From positions 42,658-106,657 of the IMG/VR virus record IMGVR_UViG_3300022594_000235: a DNA stretch of 64,000 nt, one strand, 5' to 3'. Origin of the DNA: a virus. Within the stretch, counting starts at the first letter, position 1, and each line of letters starts with the position of its first letter. This document shows, in pieces, positions 29,066-37,916 of this stretch. The notes below the pieces were generated by a model. The model was not told the DNA's origin and searched no databases. It saw only the letters and a program-made list of their open reading frames with translations. The position numbers were made by a program, and so were the translations under genes.

Positions 29066-29952
29066 TACCTATTGTAATAGATAAACATCCTAACGCAGAT
29101 TTCTACGTTGGTGACCAAACAGATAAACCTACTCCAGAAGGATCTGGAGTCAATGTCTTGTACTTTACTAACAAGTGCAATCTAGCTTGTACATATTGCT
29201 ATGAAGATTTGCCAGGCCGTCCTCCGCAGATTATGACCAAGGATGAAATCAGAGAATCTATTGATGCTATCATTGCTAGAGAAAAGCCTGAGAATCAAAC
29301 GCTGATTGTATTGTTTGGCGGTGAAGCAACACTAGAGTGGGAAAACGTTTGCTATGCTATGGAATATGCTTACAGCAAGAAAACTAATCTACATTTTAAT
29401 CTTACTACTAATGGTATCAAATATCTAAGCCAAAAGTTTATTGATGAAACTATAGGTAACTATTTTTATAAGAAACGTATGTTGAGTATTGACATTAGCT
29501 TCGATGGCATAGGCAACGGTGATCGTATTTTTCATAACGGCAAAGACAGCACCGGATCTATGCTAGAGGTGTTGCGTAATTTGGTAAAAAACAATGTTAG
29601 ATATAGACTACGATATACTATTCAAAAGAATAACATAGATCACTGGTATGAAGATGCGCACCATATTATTAAAACATTTAAACCCTTGCGATTCATTACA
29701 TCAGTTGCTTGGTCTACGTTAGATCCTGATACCGACTTTGATAAACTTGACACCGCTAAGTTGAAGTTTAGAGCCGACTGGGTAGAAAAGAAGTTAAGTG
29801 TGCCCGTTTGCGAGCTGTTTTGCGACATGTGTAACGGATGCGGCGAACGAAAAGAACTAAAAACCTACTTTACCAATGAAGGTAATGTAACAACTTACGG
29901 GAATTATGAGAACTCTCCAAAGTTCCATGATTTCAAAGAAAAAATACAATAA
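29062..29952 (+). CDS. radical SAM protein (296 aa)
   Basis: C39/C43/C46 (NKCNLACTYCYEDL), LFGGEATLEW and LTTNGIK. A compact Cys group (CELFCDMCNGCGERK) near residue 255 could hold an auxiliary cluster. The last gene before the Cys-rich peptide region, it ends 24 nt before the start at 29977. A late-like AATAAATA box lies between them. Confidence 0.88.
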   Translation: MIPIVIDKHPNADFYVGDQTDKPTPEGSGVNVLYFTNKCNLACTYCYEDLPGRPPQIMTKDEIRESIDAIIAREKPENQTLIVLFGGEATLEWENVCYAMEYAYSKKTNLHFNLTTNGIKYLSQKFIDETIGNYFYKKRMLSIDISFDGIGNGDRIFHNGKDSTGSMLEVLRNLVKNNVRYRLRYTIQKNNIDHWYEDAHHIIKTFKPLRFITSVAWSTLDPDTDFDKLDTAKLKFRADWVEKKLSVPVCELFCDMCNGCGERKELKTYFTNEGNVTTYGNYENSPKFHDFKEKIQ

Positions 29953-29955
29953 ATA
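29948..29955 (+). promoter_or_regulatory. possible late promoter box AATAAATA
   Basis: 21 nt upstream of the ATG at 29977, which has GAGAGA in its leader. The first T of the T4 consensus is missing. Confidence 0.4.
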
Positions 29956-29976
29956 ACAAACTAAGAGAGATAAACT

Positions 29977-30384
29977 ATGACTAATAACGACACCCCAACT
30001 AACACCGTAATTATTGATAAGCTAAATCACATATTTGAGCTTATTTGTGAAATTTCAGCAGAAGATCAGGCGCTTGGCGTCCTTCTTAAAGAGTTTTATA
30101 CCCTATCGCTAAAAACAGCATCTGAGATTGCACAGCACGGTGGTGACAGAGATAAAATTGATATTAGTCAGCATATTAGCATCATCAGCAATATATTAGG
30201 TGCTGATGTTCGTGCAATGATGGAACAGGTATTATTAGATCTATCTGCACAACAGGTAGAATCAAATAAAGAAGCCGACTCTGCAACTTTAGAATTTATT
30301 ACTTCTGATTTAGATGATTATGAAAAGTTCATTGCTCAAAACAAAGCTAAAGAAAGTTTAGATTTTCTTTCAAAAGAAATTTAA
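29977..30384 (+). CDS. unknown helical acidic protein (135 aa)
   Basis: MTNNDTPTNTVIIDKLNHIF, then a mainly helical acidic protein ending DDYEKFIAQNKAKESL. It has a single Cys. It is the first of three small genes that surround the Cys-rich protein, and could bind the precursor or be a virion part. No family is recognised. Confidence 0.6.
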   Translation: MTNNDTPTNTVIIDKLNHIFELICEISAEDQALGVLLKEFYTLSLKTASEIAQHGGDRDKIDISQHISIISNILGADVRAMMEQVLLDLSAQQVESNKEADSATLEFITSDLDDYEKFIAQNKAKESLDFLSKEI

Positions 30385-30396
30385 GGATTTAAGCAT

Positions 30397-30915
30397 ATGG
30401 GAAGTCGTAATATATCATCGTTTGACGGAAGCAAGTACGGAGTATCGTATTCTATATCATCACCTAGTGCCGGAGCAACAATTCAGTCAACCGACTTTGA
30501 TACTCTAGTTGCAAGATACAATGATGAGTATGTAAGACGTAATCAAGGAAATCCCGGTATTGGCCATCCAACTGGTACTATTTCGTCAGATACAATCAAA
30601 GGGTGGGCTAATGGCCTAAATGGTTTAGGAGGTCAAGGTGCTACAGGTAATAGTTTAGGCGACCCTGGGCAAGACGTTAACTCAACAACCATTAGTCAAA
30701 TTAATCAAGGTGCGGCATTTTCTGGTGCAGGTGGCGGAGCTCCTGGAAACATATCTGGCGGTAATGTGTTTTATGCATCCGACTTTACAGGAGTAGCAAA
30801 CGCAGTTATTAATGCAGGTGCTCAATGTTTATGTAATTGCAACTACTGTACTTGTAATTGTAACTACTGTACCTGTAACTGCGATTACTCATGTACCTGT
30901 AACTGTAACTATTAA
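30397..30915 (+). CDS. Cys-rich repeat protein, candidate modified precursor (172 aa)
   Basis: Residues 1-140 contain no cysteine and are Gly/Ser/Asn/Ala-rich after a folded-looking start (TDFDTLVARYNDEYVRRNQG). Residues 144-172 are four tandem units CxCNC[ND]Y (one with an added Ser), giving 12 cysteines and 4 tyrosines in 29 residues at the very C-terminus. This leader-plus-repeated-core layout is typical of RiPP precursors for radical SAM enzymes. Alternatives: a metal-binding tip or disulfide-linked virion protein. Nine radical SAM genes surround it. Confidence 0.8.
   Translation: MGSRNISSFDGSKYGVSYSISSPSAGATIQSTDFDTLVARYNDEYVRRNQGNPGIGHPTGTISSDTIKGWANGLNGLGGQGATGNSLGDPGQDVNSTTISQINQGAAFSGAGGGAPGNISGGNVFYASDFTGVANAVINAGAQCLCNCNYCTCNCNYCTCNCDYSCTCNCNY
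30826..30912 (+). repeat. four tandem CxCNC[ND]Y-coding repeats
   Basis: 21-24-bp units (TGTacTTGTAATTGTAACTAC type) with synonymous differences between copies, so the peptide repeat is kept by selection rather than by very recent DNA duplication. Confidence 0.85.
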
Positions 30916-30928
30916 TTGAAAGGCAAAT

Positions 30929-31327
30929 ATGAAACATAAAGAATTAGAAGGAATTGATGCAAACACCTATGCCGGAAAGGCTGTGTGGGCAGTTAAAACT
31001 AAAGCCAGAGGCGTCTTTGGCGATGACCTTTTAACTTTTAAATTAATTGATATTGTTAGTTTGATGTTATTGAATAATAGATTTGCTAACAAAGGAATCT
31101 TTATTACAGATGATAATAAAGAAGAAGCATATATCAAAATTATTGAAACCGGCGATGAATCTCTAATTTCAGACTTAGAAAAATTTTTAACTTTAAAAGA
31201 TGAAGTTAAAAAGATTGAAGACAAAAAAGAAGAATACTTTTTAATAATCAAACAATTACAAGCATTATCTAATCCTGATGATTCTGATGCAGTAAACAAA
31301 ATAGTAGAAGAATATCTTCGGAGATAA
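30929..31327 (+). CDS. unknown protein (132 aa) next to the Cys-rich gene
   Basis: MKHKELEGIDANTYAGKAVW; basic N-terminal third, then a long charged helix (KFLTLKDEVKKIEDKKEEYF) likely to coil. It has no cysteines. An AAGG site precedes the ATG. Adjacent to the candidate precursor, it may be a chaperone-like or recognition factor; nothing in the sequence proves this. Confidence 0.6.
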   Translation: MKHKELEGIDANTYAGKAVWAVKTKARGVFGDDLLTFKLIDIVSLMLLNNRFANKGIFITDDNKEEAYIKIIETGDESLISDLEKFLTLKDEVKKIEDKKEEYFLIIKQLQALSNPDDSDAVNKIVEEYLRR

Positions 31328-31330
31328 TTG

Positions 31331-32341
31331 ATGTTAATAGTACTAAACGGTGTAGAAACAATTCATAGAAAATGGTTCGCTGAAGAAATTTACAAAACCA
31401 TGAATACATTTCGTGTGGATGATTATTTGGTTAAATTTGTAAGAGATACTTACGAAGTTACTAGCTTAACTTCTACTAGCACTTCTGCCACAGTTGTAAC
31501 ACACGTTGGTGACGAAATTCAGACATCGTTAGAAACAGTTGTAGTTGAAGCAGGCGAAGTAGTTTACAGCGATAGCATCAACAAACTATTACATCTACCT
31601 ACCGGCGGCGAAACTCTCAATAAAATTGAAGAACTGTTCAACACCACTGTTCGAACACATACAAGGCACTATGCTAATGTCTTTGTTGATTTAGAACACG
31701 ATCTAAACAATAGTACTTTTAAAGGCGAAACTGATCCTTCCTATTGTTATCCAACTGATTACACTACATTGATTAGCAATTATCGTAGTTCAGACATAGA
31801 AACATTTGTAATAAGTGGTGCCTTTTCTAGACATGTACTAGACAAACTTAAAGATGATCTTGGCGAAGATAATATTAAGATTATCAATATAATTCGACAT
31901 CCTAATGCATGTATGATTGCGCATTGGAAATCAGAAGAGCACTACACTGAGAATCCTAACTATACAAAAGAGTTTCATTCAGAACGACTAGCTAAATCAA
32001 TCATTAATGCGGCTAACCTAGTTCAGTATCCGGATGTTGAAACAATTCGATTTGAAGATATTATAAGCAATGGACAATTTACAGTGAATGGTGTTAACAT
32101 CTTAGCTCCTGAAAATCACGAAATGCACAATCAGTATATCACTAAGTTTGAAAAAGCACATGCTGATACTGAACTACCAAAATATACTTTAGAACAAAAT
32201 AATGAATACATAGCTGGGTATGATTTGTTTACATCTTCACTGCAAGATTTAGCAACAGTATCCGGCATCGAATGGGCACCGTCCAACATATTTGAACTGC
32301 TAGGTTACACTCCTGTAGATTTTACAACTGTTAGATTGTAA
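31331..32341 (+). CDS. unknown protein, faint sulfotransferase resemblance (336 aa)
   Basis: It opens MLIVLNGVETIHRKWFAEEI, where a P-loop would fit but no Walker A is present. Near residue 190 is IINIIRHPNACMIAHW, reminiscent of the 3'-phosphate-binding segment of sulfotransferases, and later ETIRFEDII. The function is uncertain. The ATG at 31331 is used; an in-frame TTG lies 3 nt before it. Confidence 0.5.
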   Translation: MLIVLNGVETIHRKWFAEEIYKTMNTFRVDDYLVKFVRDTYEVTSLTSTSTSATVVTHVGDEIQTSLETVVVEAGEVVYSDSINKLLHLPTGGETLNKIEELFNTTVRTHTRHYANVFVDLEHDLNNSTFKGETDPSYCYPTDYTTLISNYRSSDIETFVISGAFSRHVLDKLKDDLGEDNIKIINIIRHPNACMIAHWKSEEHYTENPNYTKEFHSERLAKSIINAANLVQYPDVETIRFEDIISNGQFTVNGVNILAPENHEMHNQYITKFEKAHADTELPKYTLEQNNEYIAGYDLFTSSLQDLATVSGIEWAPSNIFELLGYTPVDFTTVRL

Positions 32342-32347
32342 TGCGCT

Positions 32348-33277
32348 TTGAAGATATTAAACTTAAAACAATACGAATTAATATTCACCACCTCCTTTTT
32401 CTACACGCACGGAGTGTCTGGTCATCTTTATGAGATGATTGACTACTTTTACATTTGTAGTCAAAACAATATCAACTGTGCTATCCTACTAGCAGACGGC
32501 GTTAAAAAATCACAATTTGAACAATCAGTAAAAGACAAGTATAATTTTACTAAAGATGAACTTGATCATATGTTCGAACATACATATGAATGCCATCAAC
32601 CTAAAATTATCATGGCCAATAACATCTGTATAGTAGATGGTAGTTGGCGTGTACTAAGTTGTACAATTTACGCAGACAACATATTCTTGCTTCGTTGTTC
32701 AGAATCTGATTTTACCTATTTTGATAAAAGTAAAACAATCAACCGTAGTCATCTGCTACAAGACTTTAAACTATATCTAGAACGCTTTGAAGATTTGGAT
32801 ATCGCAGTAGTTGATTACACGAAGAAAATACTATGGAGTAAGTTCCATCAGCCCACTAGCACAACTCCAAATACAGCACTATTATACCTAACCACCAGCA
32901 CTAGAGCAGACGATATTGATAACATCAAAAGAATTATGAGCAAGAATATTTGCGATAATTACTTGATAGTAACCAATGATCCTAAGAGGTATTCTATTTT
33001 GGAAAGCAACAACGTTAAGATAAAAGAAGCTCCAGTGACAAACATACTTGAACAGTTTGACACATATATCTACACGCCCACAAAATGGAAAAATGATTGT
33101 AGTCCTAGGTTCGTTGTTGAATGTGCTGTATACAATAAACAAGTTGTATACGAAATAGATTATGAGTGTGCAGGACTAGCCCGCAGGTTAGACGATATTA
33201 AAAACAACCTTGCTGGCCTCGAATTAACTACAGATGACTTCTTTGTTTCTTACGTTAAGGAACATATCTATGCGTAA
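32348..33277 (+). CDS. GT-B-like protein (309 aa)
   Basis: It starts with TTG (MKILNLKQYELIFTTSFFYT). The last third, ending CSPRFVVECAVYNKQVVYEIDYECAGLA, resembles the acceptor/donor half of GT-B transferases in which an SPRxxxEA-type motif lies near the nucleotide. The N-terminal half is Rossmann-like (YICSQNNINCAILLADG). It overlaps the next radical SAM gene by 8 nt. Confidence 0.5.
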   Translation: MKILNLKQYELIFTTSFFYTHGVSGHLYEMIDYFYICSQNNINCAILLADGVKKSQFEQSVKDKYNFTKDELDHMFEHTYECHQPKIIMANNICIVDGSWRVLSCTIYADNIFLLRCSESDFTYFDKSKTINRSHLLQDFKLYLERFEDLDIAVVDYTKKILWSKFHQPTSTTPNTALLYLTTSTRADDIDNIKRIMSKNICDNYLIVTNDPKRYSILESNNVKIKEAPVTNILEQFDTYIYTPTKWKNDCSPRFVVECAVYNKQVVYEIDYECAGLARRLDDIKNNLAGLELTTDDFFVSYVKEHIYA

Positions 33278-34412
33278 GACTATCCCAATTGAAGTTAAGA
33301 AAATGTTTCAAGAGGAAGCAATGCATGCCTTGTCGGATGTTCGTGTATCTGCAATTAAAAAAGCAGAACCCAATGCGCTATCAGAATTAGGATGTTCTGG
33401 TTTAGAGTTAGACTTAACTACAACCCCTTGTGTACGTGCTAGATTGAACACTGGTACATTTTGTAATTACGATTGTGAATTTTGTTATTACAAAGACATG
33501 CTGGATGTTAAGACTCCTTGGGAAATTGTTAAAAAACGTATTGACTACCTGTACAAGTATGGAATCAAAGAAGTTGACCTAAGTGGCGGCGAAAGTGCTG
33601 TTAGTCCTGATTGGTTTAAAATTCTAGACTACTGCAATGACAAATTTAGAAGCATTAGTTGTCTAAGTCACGGCGGTAAGTTTGCTAACATGGATTTCTT
33701 AAAAGAAAGCAAGGACCGCGGACTTAAAGAAATATTGTTTAGTCTACATGGAGCCACAGCAGAAGTACACGATGAAATTACAGGACGCAAAGGATCGTTT
33801 AATCGAATCTTAAAAGGTATCAATAATGCCAAAGAGTTAGGAATGATTGTGCGTACTAACACAACTGTTTACTATCGTAACTATCATCAACTTGAAGATA
33901 CCCACTCTGCGTTAATTAACAGCATCATGCCAGTCGAGTCAAATTTTATTACTCTTAACTATTGGGGCGACTTTAACGTAATTGATTTTAAAAATGCATC
34001 CTATAAAGACATGACAGATGCTATTAAAAAATGCATAGATAAGCTCAACAATGGTATTGAAATTAACGTAAGGTATGCGCCATACTGTTACATGGAAGGG
34101 TATGAAAAGTATGTTGCAGGCACATACCAACATATCTACGATGTGCGAGATTGGAACAGAGAAATGTACACGTATACTTTAGATGTTGATCGTGAATATA
34201 CTCCAACTGAAAAAATTCAAAATGCTTACAATGCGTGTTCTACACACAGATCAAGATTCTATAAGAAAACATTAGACTGTGTAAAATGTAAACACTTTTA
34301 TATCTGCGACGGTGTTGAAAAAGAAATAGCAGACATTACTCCAGTTATACCTACGCCGGGTGAAAAGATAAAGCAAGTTAATTTTTATAGACACAACAGA
34401 GATGTGCGATGA
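33270..34412 (+). CDS. radical SAM protein with N-terminal extension (380 aa)
   Basis: C65/C69/C72 (TFCNYDCEFCYYKD), LSGGESAVSPDW and FSLHGATAEVHDEITG, as in MoaA/NirJ-like enzymes. A Cys pair near the end (DCVKCKHFYICDG) probably belongs to a small auxiliary site. The ATG at 33270 overlaps the previous stop; an in-frame start 36 nt earlier lies inside the upstream gene. Confidence 0.88.
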   Translation: MRKTIPIEVKKMFQEEAMHALSDVRVSAIKKAEPNALSELGCSGLELDLTTTPCVRARLNTGTFCNYDCEFCYYKDMLDVKTPWEIVKKRIDYLYKYGIKEVDLSGGESAVSPDWFKILDYCNDKFRSISCLSHGGKFANMDFLKESKDRGLKEILFSLHGATAEVHDEITGRKGSFNRILKGINNAKELGMIVRTNTTVYYRNYHQLEDTHSALINSIMPVESNFITLNYWGDFNVIDFKNASYKDMTDAIKKCIDKLNNGIEINVRYAPYCYMEGYEKYVAGTYQHIYDVRDWNREMYTYTLDVDREYTPTEKIQNAYNACSTHRSRFYKKTLDCVKCKHFYICDGVEKEIADITPVIPTPGEKIKQVNFYRHNRDVR

Positions 34413-35038
34413 AATTATCTATTCTTATCTTAACACACAACAGACCTCATCTTTTTAAACGTTGTTTAGAAAGCGTTCTTGCGCAAATAACACCAGCAGT
34501 TGAAGTGCTGGTTAATAATGATACACACGATATAACAGAAATAGAACATCCGCAGGTAAAATATTTTTATTATTCGTCTGGTAGCTTATGTGAAAAATAT
34601 AAATTCCTATTAGAAATAGCACAAGGCGAATATATCTATTACTTAGAAGACGATGACTATCTAACTAAAGATTTTTTAACTGTTGATTTAGACGCAGAGC
34701 TAATAGCAGGAAACTACTGCCCAACATACAACACAACAGATATGTTAACTTTTATGACGTTATATAAAGATGATAATCCTAATGCTGATCAGTTTCTCAA
34801 CAATCTAAACACTGAACATTTACAACTATCTCAACACATATATAAACGTAATACTATAATAGATTTTGATTTTCCTATGGACAGTAATATACACAACGAT
34901 GTGAAGCTAACTGTACATGCGGCCTTAAAAGCAAAGAGCATTAAAACAGTAAACAAAGTTTTCTTTTTTCAAACAGTGGACGGCGGAGATAATATCTCCT
35001 TTCTAAATCATGGACTACAGCAAACAGCATCATATTGA
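34409..35038 (+). CDS. family 2 glycosyltransferase (209 aa)
   Basis: GT-A start LSILILTHNRPHLFKRCLES, with YYLEDDDYLT (DxD metal motif) at about residue 85. It is short for GT2 but contains the nucleotide-sugar half and a brief acceptor part. It would transfer a sugar in the cytoplasm. Overlap of 29 nt with the next radical SAM gene. Confidence 0.8.
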   Translation: MKLSILILTHNRPHLFKRCLESVLAQITPAVEVLVNNDTHDITEIEHPQVKYFYYSSGSLCEKYKFLLEIAQGEYIYYLEDDDYLTKDFLTVDLDAELIAGNYCPTYNTTDMLTFMTLYKDDNPNADQFLNNLNTEHLQLSQHIYKRNTIIDFDFPMDSNIHNDVKLTVHAALKAKSIKTVNKVFFFQTVDGGDNISFLNHGLQQTASY

Positions 35039-35912
35039 TCAAGACCCTGATCACATCAATGTGCATTGGGATGTCCTAACGATCTGTCAACTTAATTGTT
35101 CCTACTGCTATGCTCGAAATGAATATGGAGAAAAGTGGGGCAAGCTAGGTAGTCGTGAAATTGCCGATACTGTTTTAGAAGCATTGAACAGAAGTAGTTT
35201 ACCATTTAACCTAGGATTGTTAGGCGGAGAGCCTACCCTAAGTCCACACTACTATTACATCTTAGATCGTATTAGTGCTATGGAAAAGTTTAATAAAGTT
35301 TATGTTGTAACTAATGGAGAAAAAGATTTTGCCAAACACCCAGACTATGAGAAGATTGCTTTCTTGTTTAGTTATCATCCTGCTGATTGTACAAATAGGG
35401 ATCGTTTTGTTTCTAATGTAAGGTTAATGAAGGATCGGGGCTACAAAGTCAAAGTGAATGTAATGTTGCATCACGGAAAACAGTATTGGCCGCTGATCAA
35501 AGAGATGTTTGAAATATGTGATGCAATGGGTGTTAAGGCACATCCGCATTTCATTTATGGTAAAAGTGTACATCAACTGTTTAACTATCGAAAACCTTTC
35601 TGGGACTATTTTAGTTTCTTAAAAGACAGAGATAGAGAATTAGTCTACGGCGATGAACTTAAGAATGATTACGAAATCTTTAGCGAACGATTAACAAACT
35701 TTGAAGGTTGGAGTTGTTACAATAACAACTATGAACTTGACGTATATGGACGAGTAATTAAGTTCTGTTTAGATAACGAAAGATTAGATTTAGCAAAGAA
35801 TCCAGACTTCTTTAAAAATATTACAAAGACTGTGCCTATGACCTGCCCTCACAAGGCATGTAACTGCGACGGACTACTCAAACAACTTAAGGTGAATCCA
35901 AATGCAAGTTGA
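35010..35912 (+). CDS. radical SAM protein (300 aa)
   Basis: C26/C30/C33 (TICQLNCSYCYARN) and LLGGEPTLSPHYYY. The end, MTCPHKACNCDGLLKQ, mirrors the C-terminus of the protein at 26711 (CPQAQGCDCD), so the two are paralogues. The neighbouring pair 35010/35902 looks like another radical SAM duo. Overlap of 11 nt with the next gene. Confidence 0.88.
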   Translation: MDYSKQHHIDQDPDHINVHWDVLTICQLNCSYCYARNEYGEKWGKLGSREIADTVLEALNRSSLPFNLGLLGGEPTLSPHYYYILDRISAMEKFNKVYVVTNGEKDFAKHPDYEKIAFLFSYHPADCTNRDRFVSNVRLMKDRGYKVKVNVMLHHGKQYWPLIKEMFEICDAMGVKAHPHFIYGKSVHQLFNYRKPFWDYFSFLKDRDRELVYGDELKNDYEIFSERLTNFEGWSCYNNNYELDVYGRVIKFCLDNERLDLAKNPDFFKNITKTVPMTCPHKACNCDGLLKQLKVNPNAS

Positions 35913-36651
35913 ATGGGAAGTCACAATGAAATGTAACTATAACTGTTACTATTGTTCTAACTTAGACAAGAGTATTCATCACATTACGGATCATAACATT
36001 CTGCGTAACTTTATTAAAATGCTAGGAGAAACATATCCAGGCGTAGAGATATTCTTGTTTGGCGGCGAGCCGTTTGTGCATCCAGAGATTGGATACATTA
36101 TCAAATGCTTTAACGAGTTTAAGATTCCTTTTGTAATACAAACTAACCTAAGCAAATACAGCATTGAAGTTATGAAGACTATTACAGAGCCTTACATACT
36201 ACAAGCTAGCATACATCCTACTGAAGTGAGTCAAGAGGACTTAACAGACATCCTCAAAGAGAATGTTACCTGTAGAGTAATTGATGTAATGTTTAGCGGT
36301 AAAGAAGCCCTATGGTATTACTTTAAAGTAAAAGAGAATACAACTGCTGGCAAAGTATATCTAACTCCTGTTACTGACTTTGGTGATGGCCGTAGCGATG
36401 TTGCTCTACAAGAGTATGTTAAATTAAAGAACAATCCTAGCTATAATAAGATTATTAAATTTGAAGAAGTAGAACGCCTAGGTAAACCTAGATCAGAAGT
36501 ATGGGCTACAATATCTTTTAGTCCTAAAGGTAAACCTTGCTTGTACAAGGACAAATACTTTTTGTATAGTCCGCAGTTGGAAATGTACAACTGTTGCTAC
36601 AGAATTAAAACGGATGGCATCTGCCCAAAAAGCAAATGCTTTTTAATGTAA
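35902..36651 (+). CDS. radical SAM protein, short form (249 aa)
   Basis: C11/C15/C18 (MKCNYNCYYCSNLD), LFGGEPFVHPEIGY and IQTNLSK. The C-terminus has cysteines (GKPCLYKD, YNCCYRI, CPKSKC) that may bind an extra cluster. At 249 residues it is close to a bare partial barrel. It is in the same transcript as the gene at 35010. Confidence 0.86.
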   Translation: MQVEWEVTMKCNYNCYYCSNLDKSIHHITDHNILRNFIKMLGETYPGVEIFLFGGEPFVHPEIGYIIKCFNEFKIPFVIQTNLSKYSIEVMKTITEPYILQASIHPTEVSQEDLTDILKENVTCRVIDVMFSGKEALWYYFKVKENTTAGKVYLTPVTDFGDGRSDVALQEYVKLKNNPSYNKIIKFEEVERLGKPRSEVWATISFSPKGKPCLYKDKYFLYSPQLEMYNCCYRIKTDGICPKSKCFLM

Positions 36652-36655
36652 CAAT

Positions 36656-37093
36656 ATGTTTTTTAATTTTTTTAACTCAAAAGCAAAAAGACAAATCGTT
36701 AATCAGTACAGGCATTCTACTGATAACAACGGTGATGATTGCTTGCAATTCTTATTGTCAAACTATAGACAGATTTGTAAACTCCATTCCTTTAACACAT
36801 TTAAAGAGTTCTCACTTAACTATAGAATACTATTTGATAGAAAGAACAAACGCAAAATTATAAACACTTATAAAAAATATGTATTAACAAAAACTAAGTT
36901 TCATAAGAGTAATTTGGCAATTAGTTACAATATGATCAACACTATAACGGTAGACAAAGAATTAGAACAAGAGATTATTGATTTTATGTACAAGCAATTG
37001 AACATTAAACCTTTTTCAACTACCTATTTTTTAAAGAAACATTACATTATGGATTATGTAAAAACTAACTTTTTAACTAAGACACCAAAATGA
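36656..37093 (+). CDS. unknown basic protein (145 aa)
   Basis: MFFNFFNSKAKRQIVNQYRH; rich in Lys, Asn, Tyr and Phe, mainly helical, very AT-rich coding. It begins 4 nt past the radical SAM stop and overlaps the U32-like gene by 4 nt. No domain is recognised. Confidence 0.55.
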   Translation: MFFNFFNSKAKRQIVNQYRHSTDNNGDDCLQFLLSNYRQICKLHSFNTFKEFSLNYRILFDRKNKRKIINTYKKYVLTKTKFHKSNLAISYNMINTITVDKELEQEIIDFMYKQLNIKPFSTTYFLKKHYIMDYVKTNFLTKTPK

Positions 37094-37902
37094 GATATCT
37101 ACTAGCCGGGGCATTCAGTAAATCGATTCCTTTGATTAAGTTCTTAGGAGAGCGCAAGGTTGACAGCACTAAACTAATAGTATATGACGGCATTAATAAA
37201 TGCAGATGGAATGGCGGCCGTATCAATCGCGAAGTGTTTTACAAAGACTCGTTGATCGACTACTATTACAGCAAAGGAGTAAGCATTGCCCTTACATTTA
37301 GCAACTATAAGATTGATGTAACAGATCCGCTAGGCAACGAATTATTGGCTAAATTTCACAAAGAAGGCAATGCTCTAATCATAGTTAACGATGACTTGCG
37401 CAAACATGTCCGTGCTAACTTTCCTAAGTACGATTTGATTTACAGTATCACTGGTATGGGCTTGCTTAATATTCCGCTACGGGATAGCGACATTGCCTTT
37501 TACAAAGACTTAGAAAGCAAGTACGATTGGATAGTTCCTCGCTTTGAACATATCTTTGATCCTAGAGCAAATGAACTTGATAAAACCAAATGGGAAGTTA
37601 TGCTGAACGACACTTGCGTTTACGGATGTAAGCATTGGGATGCACACTTCAAAGCGATTGCAGATGAAAATACTGCTGGCCGTCCTTATAGTAAGGAGGT
37701 AGAAGAGTGTTGGTTGCCTAAGTTTGATTTTAACAAAGACAGCAAGTACGAATGTATGGATATAAAACCAGATGCTATGCGTAAACTGTTAGATATGGGC
37801 GTACAAAGTTTTAAAATAACTGGTAGAGAAATGACCGACGATGAATACTATGGAGAACTAACTCAGTTTGTAGACCGTAGCTTGACAGCACTTAAACAAT
37901 AG
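37090..37902 (+). CDS. U32-like TIM-barrel protein, copy 1 (270 aa)
   Basis: Features shared with U32-family (PrtC/UbiU/UbiV-like) proteins: WNGGRINR, a strand ending YSITGMG, then EVMLNDTCVYGCKHWDAHF with a CxxxC-x-H cysteine group, and GVQSFKITGREM near the end. UbiU/UbiV use a [4Fe-4S] cluster for O2-independent hydroxylation. Whether this one holds a cluster is untested. A paralogue lies at 40836. Confidence 0.6.
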   Translation: MRYLLAGAFSKSIPLIKFLGERKVDSTKLIVYDGINKCRWNGGRINREVFYKDSLIDYYYSKGVSIALTFSNYKIDVTDPLGNELLAKFHKEGNALIIVNDDLRKHVRANFPKYDLIYSITGMGLLNIPLRDSDIAFYKDLESKYDWIVPRFEHIFDPRANELDKTKWEVMLNDTCVYGCKHWDAHFKAIADENTAGRPYSKEVEECWLPKFDFNKDSKYECMDIKPDAMRKLLDMGVQSFKITGREMTDDEYYGELTQFVDRSLTALKQ

Positions 37903-37911
37903 TGTTATAAT
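37882..37911 (+). promoter_or_regulatory. sigma70-type promoter inside the late block
   Basis: TTGACA-18-TATAAT. The -10 ends 5 nt before the ATG at 37917, so the message would start at or about the start codon. Confidence 0.6.
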
Positions 37912-37916
37912 GTATC

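Noticed and set aside
30826-30912. Short tandem DNA repeats that might suggest a CRISPR array
   Set aside because: Units are 21-24 bp with no spacers and encode in-frame peptide repeats of a protein gene.
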